A stretch of 64,000 nt of DNA, taken from contig JAJFFE010000288.1 of assembly GCA_021776775.1 (NCBI GenBank), positions 1 to 64,000 on the forward strand. The letters run 5' to 3'. The stretch comes from Planctomycetota bacterium. Its GTDB lineage: Bacteria; Planctomycetota; UBA8108; UBA1146; JAJFFE01. The notes under the pieces were generated by a model. It saw only the letters and a program-made list of their open reading frames with translations, made no database searches and was not told where the DNA came from. Of the stretch, positions 34,360 through 41,787 are shown one piece after another. A program made the position numbers and the translations under genes. Position 1 is the first letter of the stretch, and the number at the start of each line of letters is the position of its first letter.

Positions 34360-34895
34360 GATCCATAACGTTCGAAGAAGTCGACGGCGTTGCCGGCGTA
34401 CTTCTCGACGTTGGCCAAAATGCCGGCTCGCTCTTCGGCGGTGGTCTCTCGAGCTATTCTCCCTGGTACTCCCCGAACCATGGAGTTGGGCGGAATCTTG
34501 GTTCCGGGTGGAACAACCGCTCCGGCCCCGATCAGTGAGCCTGCTCCCACCTCGACGTCTTCCAGAAGAATGGCACCCATACCGATGAGCGAGCCGGTTC
34601 CGATGTGACGACAGTGAAGGATAGCCCGGTGTCCGACCGTGACGTCGTCTTCGATGGTCAGCGGGATGCCCGGGTCGGCGTGCACCATCGTGAGGTCTTG
34701 GAGATTGACCCGTTTGCCGATGGTGATCTTGGCGTCGTCGCCACGAACCACGGTGGAGTACCACAGGCTAGCGCCCGCTCCGACTTCCACTTCACCGCAG
34801 ACGACGGCGTTATCGGCGCAATACCAATCGCCACCGGGCTGCGAGATACGGAGGAAGTGGGACTGTTGGCGGAGATCGATATCGGGGGGAAGCAT
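34356..34895 (-). CDS. Gamma-carbonic anhydrase family protein
   Basis: 179-aa left-handed beta-helix (hexapeptide repeat) protein. Repeats run through VVCGEVEVGAGASLWYSTVVRGD, ITIGKRVNLQDL, and so on. Three His suited to bind the metal are H72 (MVHADPG), H89 (VTVGHRA) and H94 (ILHCRH), with the 5-residue spacing of the family. Trimeric, cytoplasmic; members hydrate CO2 or are inactive acyl-coenzyme-like relatives (YrdA/PaaY), which sequence alone cannot separate. It starts 5 bp after the BtpA-like gene and overlaps the downstream gene by 4 bp. Confidence 0.9.
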   Translation of the reverse strand: MLPPDIDLRQQSHFLRISQPGGDWYCADNAVVCGEVEVGAGASLWYSTVVRGDDAKITIGKRVNLQDLTMVHADPGIPLTIEDDVTVGHRAILHCRHIGTGSLIGMGAILLEDVEVGAGSLIGAGAVVPPGTKIPPNSMVRGVPGRIARETTAEERAGILANVEKYAGNAVDFFERYGS

Positions 34896-34900
34896 ATGAT

Positions 34901-35770
34901 TTATCCTCGTGCCTTTTCGACGAACGCTCGCACGCGGTCGAGCGACACCGGTCGATCCACGTCGCCGTCCTCTTTGAGGGCCGTACCGACGATCACCGCG
35001 TCCGCGATGGCGAGGGTCTCGTTCACGTTGTCGATGGTCACCCCGCTGCCCACGAAGAGCTGCCGGTCCGGTACCGCGTCGCGCACAATTTGAAGGTCGT
35101 CGAGATCGGTCGCTTCGCCGGTCCCGCTGCCTGTCACAATGAGACCGCGTGCGAATCCTCGGTAAGCGCAGTCCTTTGCAGCTGTGGCAAGGTCGAACCC
35201 GTACGGTGGTGTCGCGTGTTTGACCGCCACGTCGGCGATGATATCAACGCCGGCCTCGAGCTCTCGACTGCGGCGAAGGGTCTCGGCCGCCCGCCCTTCG
35301 ATGGCGCCCTGGTCGGTGTATTGGATTCCCGTGTGCACGTTGACTCGTATGAAGTCGGCGTCGGCTGCGTTGGCAATCGACAGGGCTGACATGGCGTCGT
35401 TGCGCAAGACGTTGATTCCGATCCACGGTCGGGTCTCGAAGGAGTCGCCGACGCTTCGCAGCTCATGAGCAATGATCGCCATCTCGGCTACGACGGCTGC
35501 GTCGACGTGATCCTTATAGAACGGCCGGTCTCCGAAGTTCTCGACGATGAACCCGTCGAATCCACCTTCGAGGAGCTGGGTCGCGTCGTGTCGCGCTTCG
35601 CCACGAACGTCTCGGTCGTGGTGATACGCGGGGCTTCCCGGCAGCGCGCCGAGGTGGACGACTCCGATCAGAAGCTTGCTCGCCGAGGGCTCACTCCAGC
35701 GCGTCGGTCGCCAATGCTCCGTGCCGTCGGAGCGAGCGCTCTCTTTCAACCACCTCGTCTTGTGCTCCAC
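34901..35770 (-). CDS. BtpA/SgcQ family TIM-barrel protein
   Basis: BtpA (photosystem I biogenesis) and SgcQ relatives form a TIM-barrel family of uncertain reaction. The motifs LIGVVHLGALPGSP near the N terminus, GGFDGFIVENFGDRPF, IGINVLRNDAMSALSIANAADADFIRVNVHTG, GLIVTGSGTGEAT and VGSGVTIDNVNE are all present. About 289 aa from a GTG at 35770, which follows AAGGGCGG; a TTG at 35818 in frame is the alternative. First of four tightly spaced genes that run leftward. Confidence 0.88.
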   Translation of the reverse strand: MEHKTRWLKESARSDGTEHWRPTRWSEPSASKLLIGVVHLGALPGSPAYHHDRDVRGEARHDATQLLEGGFDGFIVENFGDRPFYKDHVDAAVVAEMAIIAHELRSVGDSFETRPWIGINVLRNDAMSALSIANAADADFIRVNVHTGIQYTDQGAIEGRAAETLRRSRELEAGVDIIADVAVKHATPPYGFDLATAAKDCAYRGFARGLIVTGSGTGEATDLDDLQIVRDAVPDRQLFVGSGVTIDNVNETLAIADAVIVGTALKEDGDVDRPVSLDRVRAFVEKARG

Positions 35771-35905
35771 GTCACCGCCCTTCGCTGTTGATTCTCGGGT
35801 CCCGCCGGAATTGTTCAACGTTGTTGGTTCCGGGCGGCTTCGCCTCGGTAGAATTTCGCTTTGCTCGCCCCCGATGGATCTCCGAGAAGCGGAAGGCGCC
35901 GACGC

Positions 35906-36655
35906 ATGGCCGGATCATCGCCAGAGCAGCCCAAGCGGCCGCGTCGGGTTGTCGTGACCGGCGCCACCGAAGGCATCGGACGCGGGATAGCCGAAGTGTT
36001 GGCCGAGGCGGGCCACATGGTCGGCTTGACGGCGCGCAGTCAGGAAGCGCTCGACGCCCGCATTTCGGAGCTAGCTCACCGAGGGCGACGGGCGTGCGCC
36101 GCCGCCGGGGACGTGCGCGATGCGGTGCAGACGCGGGCGGTGATGAGAGCGCTCGGCTCCGCTCTGGGCGGATTGGACGCGGTCGTCGTCAACGCCGGCA
36201 TCGTTTCGCGAGCGTCCATTCTGGAGATCACCGACGCCGAGTGGCGGGATCTCGTCGACACCAATCTGCACGGCGCGTTCAACACGATTCGCGCCGCGCT
36301 GCCCTTCTTTGTCGAGAAGACGACTGCCGCCCAGCCGGCCGGCGGCCACATCATCGTCGTGTCGTCGATCTCCTGGCGGCTGCCGCTGGCCCCTGGCAGC
36401 GGCTACGCGGCGACCAAGTACGCGGTGACGGGGCTGGCGGAGTCGCTGTTCCTCGAGCTTCGCGAACTCGACGTCAAGGTGACGACCGTTTATCCCGGCT
36501 CCGTCGCGACGCCGTCGCACCGAGAGCCCGGCAGCGACGATTCGTGGAAAGTGACGCCACGGGAGGTCGGTGAGGCGTGTCGATCGGTCCTCGAGACCCG
36601 TCGAGAAAACGTCATCAGCCGCCTCGAGATCCGTCCATTGCGAAAGCCGCGTTGA
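35906..36655 (+). CDS. Short-chain dehydrogenase/reductase
   Basis: 249-aa classical SDR, cytoplasmic, NAD(P)-dependent oxidoreductase. Cofactor motif TGATEGIG at 18-25, NAG at 96-98, catalytic Ser at 153-154 region (VVSSISW), Tyr167 and Lys171 in YAATK. An Arg in TARS after the second strand suggests NADP preference. The substrate is unknown. ATG 35906 has GGAAGG upstream, in contrast to a longer in-frame start at 35861. Divergent from the BtpA-like gene. Confidence 0.9.
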   Translation: MAGSSPEQPKRPRRVVVTGATEGIGRGIAEVLAEAGHMVGLTARSQEALDARISELAHRGRRACAAAGDVRDAVQTRAVMRALGSALGGLDAVVVNAGIVSRASILEITDAEWRDLVDTNLHGAFNTIRAALPFFVEKTTAAQPAGGHIIVVSSISWRLPLAPGSGYAATKYAVTGLAESLFLELRELDVKVTTVYPGSVATPSHREPGSDDSWKVTPREVGEACRSVLETRRENVISRLEIRPLRKPR

Positions 36656-36837
36656 CCGCCCAGCGAGCTGCGCTCGAGGTCCGCTGACCACGATCGCCAG
36701 AAATCCAGCTGCCCTATGGACCTGTCGCGTCGAAATGAGAGAATGCTCGATCGTTTCGCGCCGGCAGTGGCGGATTCATGCGCTGCAAGATCATTCCGGT
36801 GAACCATTTACGTAGTAGCCTCTGGTCGAGGAGTCGC

Positions 36838-37599
36838 GTGGCCCGTCCGACCGTCATCGCAGGGAACTGGAAACTCAATCCTCCGCGGGAGCAGGGCGAG
36901 GCTCTGTACCGCGATGTGGTGGTTGGGATTTCGGAGCGATCACTACCCGCCAACGTGCAGGTCGCGATCTTTCCGCCGGCTCCGTATCTCGGTGGTTGGG
37001 CAGGTAGTTCTGGCGATTTGATCGTTGGCGCTCAGGATGTCGCTTCGGAATCGTGGGGCGCTTTCACCGGTGCCCTGGGAGCAGAACTGCTCCGTGGTTT
37101 TGGCGTGACTCACGTCTTGATTGGTCACTCGGAGCGGCGACATCACTTCGGCGATACCGATGCGACCTGTCGGGCAAAGTTAGAGGCGGCGCGTGCGGCT
37201 GGATTGATTCCGGTTCTGTGCGTCGGCGAGACCGAGCCGGAGCGGGACGCGGGTGAGACGTTTGATATCATCCGTCGTCAACTCGACGGTGCTTTGGAAG
37301 CGCAGTCGGTCGCAGAACCGCTGGTGATTGCGTACGAGCCGGTTTGGGCGATTGGGACGGGAAAGACGGCCACCCCAGAAATGGCGGCCGAAGCGCACCG
37401 TTACTTGCGTCACTCGCTTCGTGAGAAGTGGAACGCTGAGTTTGCGGACGCGACCCCCATCCTGTACGGCGGTAGTGTGAAACCGAGCAACGCAGCAACA
37501 CTGCTCGGAGACGCGGATATCGACGGCGCGCTGATCGGCGGCGCCAGTCTCGACGCGGAATCGTTTCTTTCGATTCTCGACGCGGCGATCCCGCGCTGA
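36838..37599 (+). CDS. tpiA: Triosephosphate isomerase
   Basis: 253-aa TIM-barrel enzyme of glycolysis that interconverts dihydroxyacetone phosphate and glyceraldehyde 3-phosphate. Active-site residues are Asn10 and Lys12 (GNWKLN), His97 (IGHSER), Glu167 (AYEPVWAIGTG), with phosphate-binding loop 6 (IGTGKTA) and GGSVKP. GTG start at 36838 with GAGGAG upstream; starts further upstream would add a 20-residue extension that the family lacks. First gene of a run tpiA, secG, yicC, gmk, rpoZ, coaC, coaB, ftsK. Confidence 0.97.
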   Translation: MARPTVIAGNWKLNPPREQGEALYRDVVVGISERSLPANVQVAIFPPAPYLGGWAGSSGDLIVGAQDVASESWGAFTGALGAELLRGFGVTHVLIGHSERRHHFGDTDATCRAKLEAARAAGLIPVLCVGETEPERDAGETFDIIRRQLDGALEAQSVAEPLVIAYEPVWAIGTGKTATPEMAAEAHRYLRHSLREKWNAEFADATPILYGGSVKPSNAATLLGDADIDGALIGGASLDAESFLSILDAAIPR

Positions 37600-37721
37600 G
37601 AGACGTGAACGTCCGCTCTGACGCACCAGCGTCGAGCGCGGAAACAATGGCGGCACCGGACTGGTCCGAAGCGGCGCAGGTCGGTGATGCAGAAAACAAG
37701 TGACACGGAAGCGGCACTGAC

Positions 37722-38270
37722 ATGGGATTCACGCTCGGCTTGGTCTACTTCGTCATCGCAGCAATCTCGCTGCTCCTGATCGGCCTCGTTCTGATTCAGG
37801 ACTCGAAGGCGGGCGGCCTCTCGGCCGCGATCGCGGGTGGTGGCGATTCGTTTGTTGGCGCTTCCGCAAACGCGGGCATCACCAAGATCACCGCGTACCT
37901 CGCGACAGTTTTCATTCTGCTTTGTCTGGTGGCTGGGGTCCTGAATCAGAAGGACAAGAACAGCTCGCTGGGGACAGAAGATCCCGGCGCACAGCAGATC
38001 GGCGCCGGTGACCCCGGGTCGACGCCGGGCGAGGGCGGAGCGACGCCGCCGACTGGCGCTGGTGTAACGCCGCCGACCGGCGACGGTGTGACTCCGCCTA
38101 CGGGTGACGGTGTGACTCCGCCTACGGGTGACGGTGCGAAGCCGCCCGCGGGTGACGGAACGACCGGCGGAACCGGGACGGGCGGAACGACTCCCCCGAC
38201 GACTGACGGCACAACGACGCCGCCGACCGGCACGGGATCCACTGGCGGCACCGACGGCTCCGGAGGCTAG
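37722..38270 (+). CDS. secG: Protein translocase subunit SecG with repetitive tail
   Basis: Subunit of the SecYEG channel. Two transmembrane helices (about 4-26 and 52-72) flank the SecG loop, LVLIQDSKAGGLSAAIAGG with SFVGASA. The 182-aa length is more than twice the typical 70-115, because residues 80-182 are a low-complexity Gly/Thr/Pro tail with near-exact 8-residue units (GVTPPTGD), encoded by 24-bp tandem units at about 38050-38140. The tail is probably disordered. The stop codon abuts the GTG of yicC. Confidence 0.93.
   Translation: MGFTLGLVYFVIAAISLLLIGLVLIQDSKAGGLSAAIAGGGDSFVGASANAGITKITAYLATVFILLCLVAGVLNQKDKNSSLGTEDPGAQQIGAGDPGSTPGEGGATPPTGAGVTPPTGDGVTPPTGDGVTPPTGDGAKPPAGDGTTGGTGTGGTTPPTTDGTTTPPTGTGSTGGTDGSGG
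38050..38145 (+). repeat. 24-bp tandem repeat inside secG
   Basis: About three to four units of GGTGTGACTCCGCCTACGGGTGAC type encode GVTPPTGD. At least two consecutive units are identical, a sign of recent duplication. Confidence 0.85.
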
Positions 38271-39173
38271 GTGACCGCCTCTCTCCGCAGCATGACAGGC
38301 TTCGGCTCCGGATCCGGGGAGTCCGAGGCGTATCGAGTTCGCGTCGAGGTGCGATCGGTCAACCACCGCTATTTGAAGATCACGGCCCACGTGCCCGACT
38401 CGCTGCCGCGCTTGCAGCACCGGGTCGAGGAGCTGATTCGCGGCCGTTTCGGCCGGGGATCGTTCAACGTCACGTTGAAAATCGAAACCCTCGGTGGTCG
38501 CGCCGACAGTTTGATCGACCGAGATCGAGTTCGAACGTTGCACCGTGAGCTTTCCGAGGTGCACCGCGAACTGACGGGCAGCGACGACGCGCCGGACGTG
38601 TCGATCACCGAGCTGCTGGCGGTAGAGGGCGTCTTACGATCGTCGCAGCACTCTGAACCCGACCTCGACCAGATGCTGAAGGTTGCGGAAGGGGCGCTCG
38701 ACGAAGCACTTGGCGCGCTGACCGAGATGCAGGACCGCGAAGGCGGCCACTTGCGCGACGAGATGCGCAGCATTGTCGACTCGATCGCGGGGCGGCTCGA
38801 CACCATCGACGCGGCGCTCCCCGCGGCGGCTGAAGAGAACAAAGAGCGCTATCGTGCGCGCTTGAAGGACTTTTTGGTCGGAACCGGCGTGGAGCCGGCC
38901 GAGAGCGATGTTTTGAGAGAAGTGGCGTTCCTCGCCGAGAAGGCCGATATCACAGAGGAGATCGGTCGCCTCCGCGGGCATTTCGATCAGTACTGGCACG
39001 GTCTGAAGACCGGCGGTCGGATCGGAAGAAAGCTGGACTTCCTGACTCAGGAGATGTTCCGCGAAGCGAACACCATGGCCGCGAAGGTCAACCAGTTCGA
39101 GGTGGCCCGAGACGTCCTGGAAGTGAAAGCCGACATCGACCGGCTTCGCGAGCAAACGCAGAACATCGAGTGA
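38271..39173 (+). CDS. YicC/YloC family endoribonuclease
   Basis: 300-aa protein. It begins at a GTG that touches the secG stop codon, and carries the family start SMTGFG. Further family motifs: VRSVNHRYLKI, PDSLPRLQHRVEELIRGRFGRGSFNVTLKIE, and the C-terminal HFDQYWHGLKTGGRIGRKLDFLTQEMFREANTMAAKVNQFE. YicC-type proteins are RNases described in E. coli (RyhB decay) and Bacillus. They are commonly found beside gmk, as here. Confidence 0.92.
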   Translation: MTASLRSMTGFGSGSGESEAYRVRVEVRSVNHRYLKITAHVPDSLPRLQHRVEELIRGRFGRGSFNVTLKIETLGGRADSLIDRDRVRTLHRELSEVHRELTGSDDAPDVSITELLAVEGVLRSSQHSEPDLDQMLKVAEGALDEALGALTEMQDREGGHLRDEMRSIVDSIAGRLDTIDAALPAAAEENKERYRARLKDFLVGTGVEPAESDVLREVAFLAEKADITEEIGRLRGHFDQYWHGLKTGGRIGRKLDFLTQEMFREANTMAAKVNQFEVARDVLEVKADIDRLREQTQNIE

Positions 39174-39187
39174 CGGAGGAGGTCGCC
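39173..39187 (+). promoter_or_regulatory. Strong ribosome binding site that decides the gmk start
   Basis: ACGGAGGAGGTCGCC directly precedes GTG at 39188. The alternative GTG at 39170, which overlaps the yicC stop codon, has no such sequence. Confidence 0.7.
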
Positions 39188-39814
39188 GTGCACGATACGC
39201 CGACCGCGGATCGAACGGACGACGAGCAACCGATGAGTGTCGAGCTGCCCAAGACGGGACAGTTGACTGTTATTTCGGGCCCCTCCGGGGTCGGGAAGAC
39301 TGCGGTCTGCGACGCTCTACTGAAGAGGTTCGACTGTGAGCGCGCGGTCACGGCGACCACGCGAGCTCCCCGAGAAGGCGAAGTCCACGGGGTCGACTAC
39401 TTCTTCTACGAGACCGAGGATTTTCGGCGCGAGGTCGGCGAGGGATTGTTCCTCGAACATGCCGAGGTCTACGAGAACTGGTACGGTACTCCGTTGCTGC
39501 CGATTTCGGCGCAGCTCGAGTGTGGTTCCACGGTGCTTCTGAACATCGACGTTCAGGGGGCCACCGAGTTGATGGACCGCGGGGTTCCCGCCACGTTCGT
39601 CTTCTTGGATCCGCCTAGTTTCGAGGAGCTCGAGCGGCGACTACGGTCGCGGCAGAGCGACAGCGAAGAGGCGATTTGCAAGCGGTTAGAGACCGCGCGC
39701 GCCGAGCTCGGCGAAGCAGAGCGGTACCACCATCGGGTGGTCAATGATACATTGGACGACGTGGTTGCTGAGATTGCGCAGCTTTTGGGGCTTACCCAAG
39801 AGTCTGGTGACTGA
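39188..39814 (+). CDS. gmk: Guanylate kinase
   Basis: Converts GMP to GDP with ATP. P-loop GPSGVGKT about 35 residues from the start. The GMP-binding block is RAPREGEVHGVDYFF, with NWYGTP. The lid region ends LERRLRSRQSDSEEAICKRL. About 208 aa, normal length apart from an N-terminal extension of about 25 residues. GTG 39188 is preferred because of the GGAGGAGG just ahead. Position between yicC and rpoZ is the classic arrangement. Confidence 0.95.
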   Translation: MHDTPTADRTDDEQPMSVELPKTGQLTVISGPSGVGKTAVCDALLKRFDCERAVTATTRAPREGEVHGVDYFFYETEDFRREVGEGLFLEHAEVYENWYGTPLLPISAQLECGSTVLLNIDVQGATELMDRGVPATFVFLDPPSFEELERRLRSRQSDSEEAICKRLETARAELGEAERYHHRVVNDTLDDVVAEIAQLLGLTQESGD

Positions 39815-39908
39815 CACAGTCGAAATAATGCGGTGAGTGATCGAACGACGGGGGAATACCCTCGGCGACCGGTCACCCAACACCGTCTTGAGAAGGGAGC
39901 ACCTCCGG

Positions 39909-40256
39909 ATGCTCGACATCGATATCGAGGATCAGTTGGTCCTGAAGGTCGGCGGCAAACTCCGACTCACCTCGCTGATGCAGAAGCGAATGATTGAGCT
40001 CAAGCGTGGAGCTCGTCCGCTGATTCTGCGCGAGAAGAGTGCGAGTCTGCTCGACGTGATCGTTCAGGAGATCCTGCAGGACAAGATCGACCTCGCTCCG
40101 CGCGAGGAAGTCGACACCACCTTCCTCGACGGTCAGCGCCGCGTGCGCAAGACCGAGGAGGGGACCGACAAGGCGATCTACGGTTCGGATCTCAAGCGCA
40201 TCAAGGAGCAGCGAATCAAAGAGCTCTCCGCACTGCTCAACCCGACCAAGAAGTAA
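39909..40256 (+). CDS. rpoZ: Probable RNA polymerase omega subunit
   Basis: 115-aa protein. Residues 8-40 (LVLKVGGKLRLTSLMQKRMIELKRGARPLI) fit the divergent omega subunit of Planctomycetes and Thermus-like groups. The position between gmk and coaC is where rpoZ is found in most bacteria. The C terminus (residues 60-115) is charged and lineage-specific (RRVRKTEEGTDKAIYGSDLKRIKEQRIKEL). The ATG at 39909 follows AGAAGGGAG. Omega supports RNA polymerase assembly. The call rests partly on gene order. Confidence 0.75.
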   Translation: MLDIDIEDQLVLKVGGKLRLTSLMQKRMIELKRGARPLILREKSASLLDVIVQEILQDKIDLAPREEVDTTFLDGQRRVRKTEEGTDKAIYGSDLKRIKEQRIKELSALLNPTKK

Positions 40257-40265
40257 TCACGTCCC

Positions 40266-40853
40266 ATGGACGTCGATCTTCCCACTGGTCGATCCGAAGA
40301 ATTCGCTGGCCGCACCATTCTCCTGGGCGTCACCGGGGGAATCGCTGCCTACAAGAGTGCCGCGTTGGCGTCCGCCTGGACCCAACGCGGCGCTGTTGTT
40401 CGGGTGTTGATGACTCGCGCGGCGTCGAAATTCGTCACTCCTCTCACCTTTCAGTCGGTGACGCGACAGCCGGTGGCCGCCGATATCTGGCGAGCCGAAG
40501 AGGCGGGCGGCTATCGGCCCGAGCATATCGACGCCGGTGATTCCGCCGATCTGTTCCTCGTCGCCCCCGCCACCGCGGACTTCTTGGCGCGCGCCGCGCA
40601 CGGATTTGCCGACGACATCGTCTGTTTGACCTTGCTCGCCCACCAGGGTCCGGTGGCGTTTGCACCGGCCATGAACGACAAGATGTGGGCGCACCCCGCC
40701 GTGCAGGCCAACGTCGACGTCCATCGCCAACGCGGAGTGCACGTAATCGAGCCGGGTGAGGGTCACCTTGCGTGTGGTTCGGTCGGGCCGGGCCGGTTGG
40801 CAGAACTGTCCGAGATCGATCGTCAGGTGACGGCGATCTTGACGAGCGCCTAG
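40266..40853 (+). CDS. coaC: Phosphopantothenoylcysteine decarboxylase (CoaC, flavoprotein)
   Basis: 195-aa FMN flavoprotein for the decarboxylation step of coenzyme A synthesis. LLGVTGGIAAYKSAALASAW (FMN-binding), the substrate loop HIDAGDSADLFLVAPATADF (the PASANT-like position), FAPAMNDKMW and ACGSVGPGRL. CoaC and CoaB are usually fused (coaBC); here a separate gene for the CoaB part starts 98 bp downstream, in the same direction. Confidence 0.9.
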   Translation: MDVDLPTGRSEEFAGRTILLGVTGGIAAYKSAALASAWTQRGAVVRVLMTRAASKFVTPLTFQSVTRQPVAADIWRAEEAGGYRPEHIDAGDSADLFLVAPATADFLARAAHGFADDIVCLTLLAHQGPVAFAPAMNDKMWAHPAVQANVDVHRQRGVHVIEPGEGHLACGSVGPGRLAELSEIDRQVTAILTSA

Positions 40854-40951
40854 CTAAGCTAGAGGTCGCACCTCGAGCTGAGGCGCTGCTCGCCGGCTGG
40901 TTGGGTCGCACGCACAAGGCACCTTGGCTCACTCACGGAAACTTCCGATCG

Positions 40952-41671
40952 ATGAAACGACCGCAAACCATCCTCGTCTCCGCTGGCCCCACTCGGGAGC
41001 GGTTCGATGACGTTCGCTTCCTGTCCAATGGCTCGACCGGCGGCATGGGAATCGAAGTGGCCCGGGCTCTGTTCGAGGCAGGATTTGGGGTCGAGCTGTT
41101 TCTCGGCCCGACGCATCTCGCGCCGCCCCCCGGAGTCAGTGCGCATCGATTCGAGACCGCGGTCGAACTCGAGGCGCTGGCCGCTGAGCATTGGCCGAAT
41201 GCACACGGCTTCGTGGCAACGGCTGCCGTCTGTGACTACCGTCCCGCCGAGCGGATCGACGGTAAGCGCAAGAAGGAGCCGGGAGATTGGAACGTGAGAC
41301 TCGTCCGGAATCCCGACGTCATCGCCAACCGCGGCCGTGACAAAGGTGACCGGATTACGGTCGGCTTTGCACTCGAGAGTCTCGTCGACGAAGCGGATCG
41401 CGTCGCCGAAGCGCGCCGCAAACTCGAAGCGAAGTCTCTCGACGTGATTATTCTGAATGGCCCGGCTAACATGGGCAGCGACCGGGGAGACTTCGTGTGG
41501 ATCGAATCGGATTCATCGAGCCGCGCTGCCCAACGTGCTGGGGAAGCGAGTGCTTCGGAAGCGAGTACTCCCGGAGCGACTCCCGCCGAACTCGGGCGGA
41601 GTCTGCTGGGAGTCGACAAACGAGACCTTGCCCGCCGTATCGCTAAGTACTTCGTTCAACGCTTCGCCTAA
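40952..41671 (+). CDS. coaB: Phosphopantothenate-cysteine ligase (CoaB), separate gene
   Basis: 239-aa enzyme for the ligation of phosphopantothenate to cysteine. ILVSAGPTRE, FLSNGSTGGMGIEVARALFEAGFGVELFLGP, ATAAVCDYRP, KRKKEPGDWNVRLVRNPDVI (conserved Lys) and VGFALESL are diagnostic. The C terminus has an inserted Ser/Ala/Glu segment (SSSRAAQRAGEASASEASTPGATP) made of near-repeats GGAAGCGAGTGCTTC and GGAAGCGAGTACTCC. The ATG at 40952 directly precedes KRPQTILVSAG, but no strong ribosome-binding site was seen. Confidence 0.9.
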   Translation: MKRPQTILVSAGPTRERFDDVRFLSNGSTGGMGIEVARALFEAGFGVELFLGPTHLAPPPGVSAHRFETAVELEALAAEHWPNAHGFVATAAVCDYRPAERIDGKRKKEPGDWNVRLVRNPDVIANRGRDKGDRITVGFALESLVDEADRVAEARRKLEAKSLDVIILNGPANMGSDRGDFVWIESDSSSRAAQRAGEASASEASTPGATPAELGRSLLGVDKRDLARRIAKYFVQRFA

Positions 41672-41787
41672 CTGTGCTGAGGTCGGCCTGGTTTCTCGAA
41701 GTGGTCGCGGAGTTCGTGTCATCGCTGACCACCCCGTCGGTTTGATGGTGCGAAGAAGATCAATCGCCCGACAGGAGCCCCTGCGAG

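Noticed and set aside
38050-38145. Possible CRISPR-like array
   Set aside because: The 24-bp units have no spacers and encode the SecG tail in frame.
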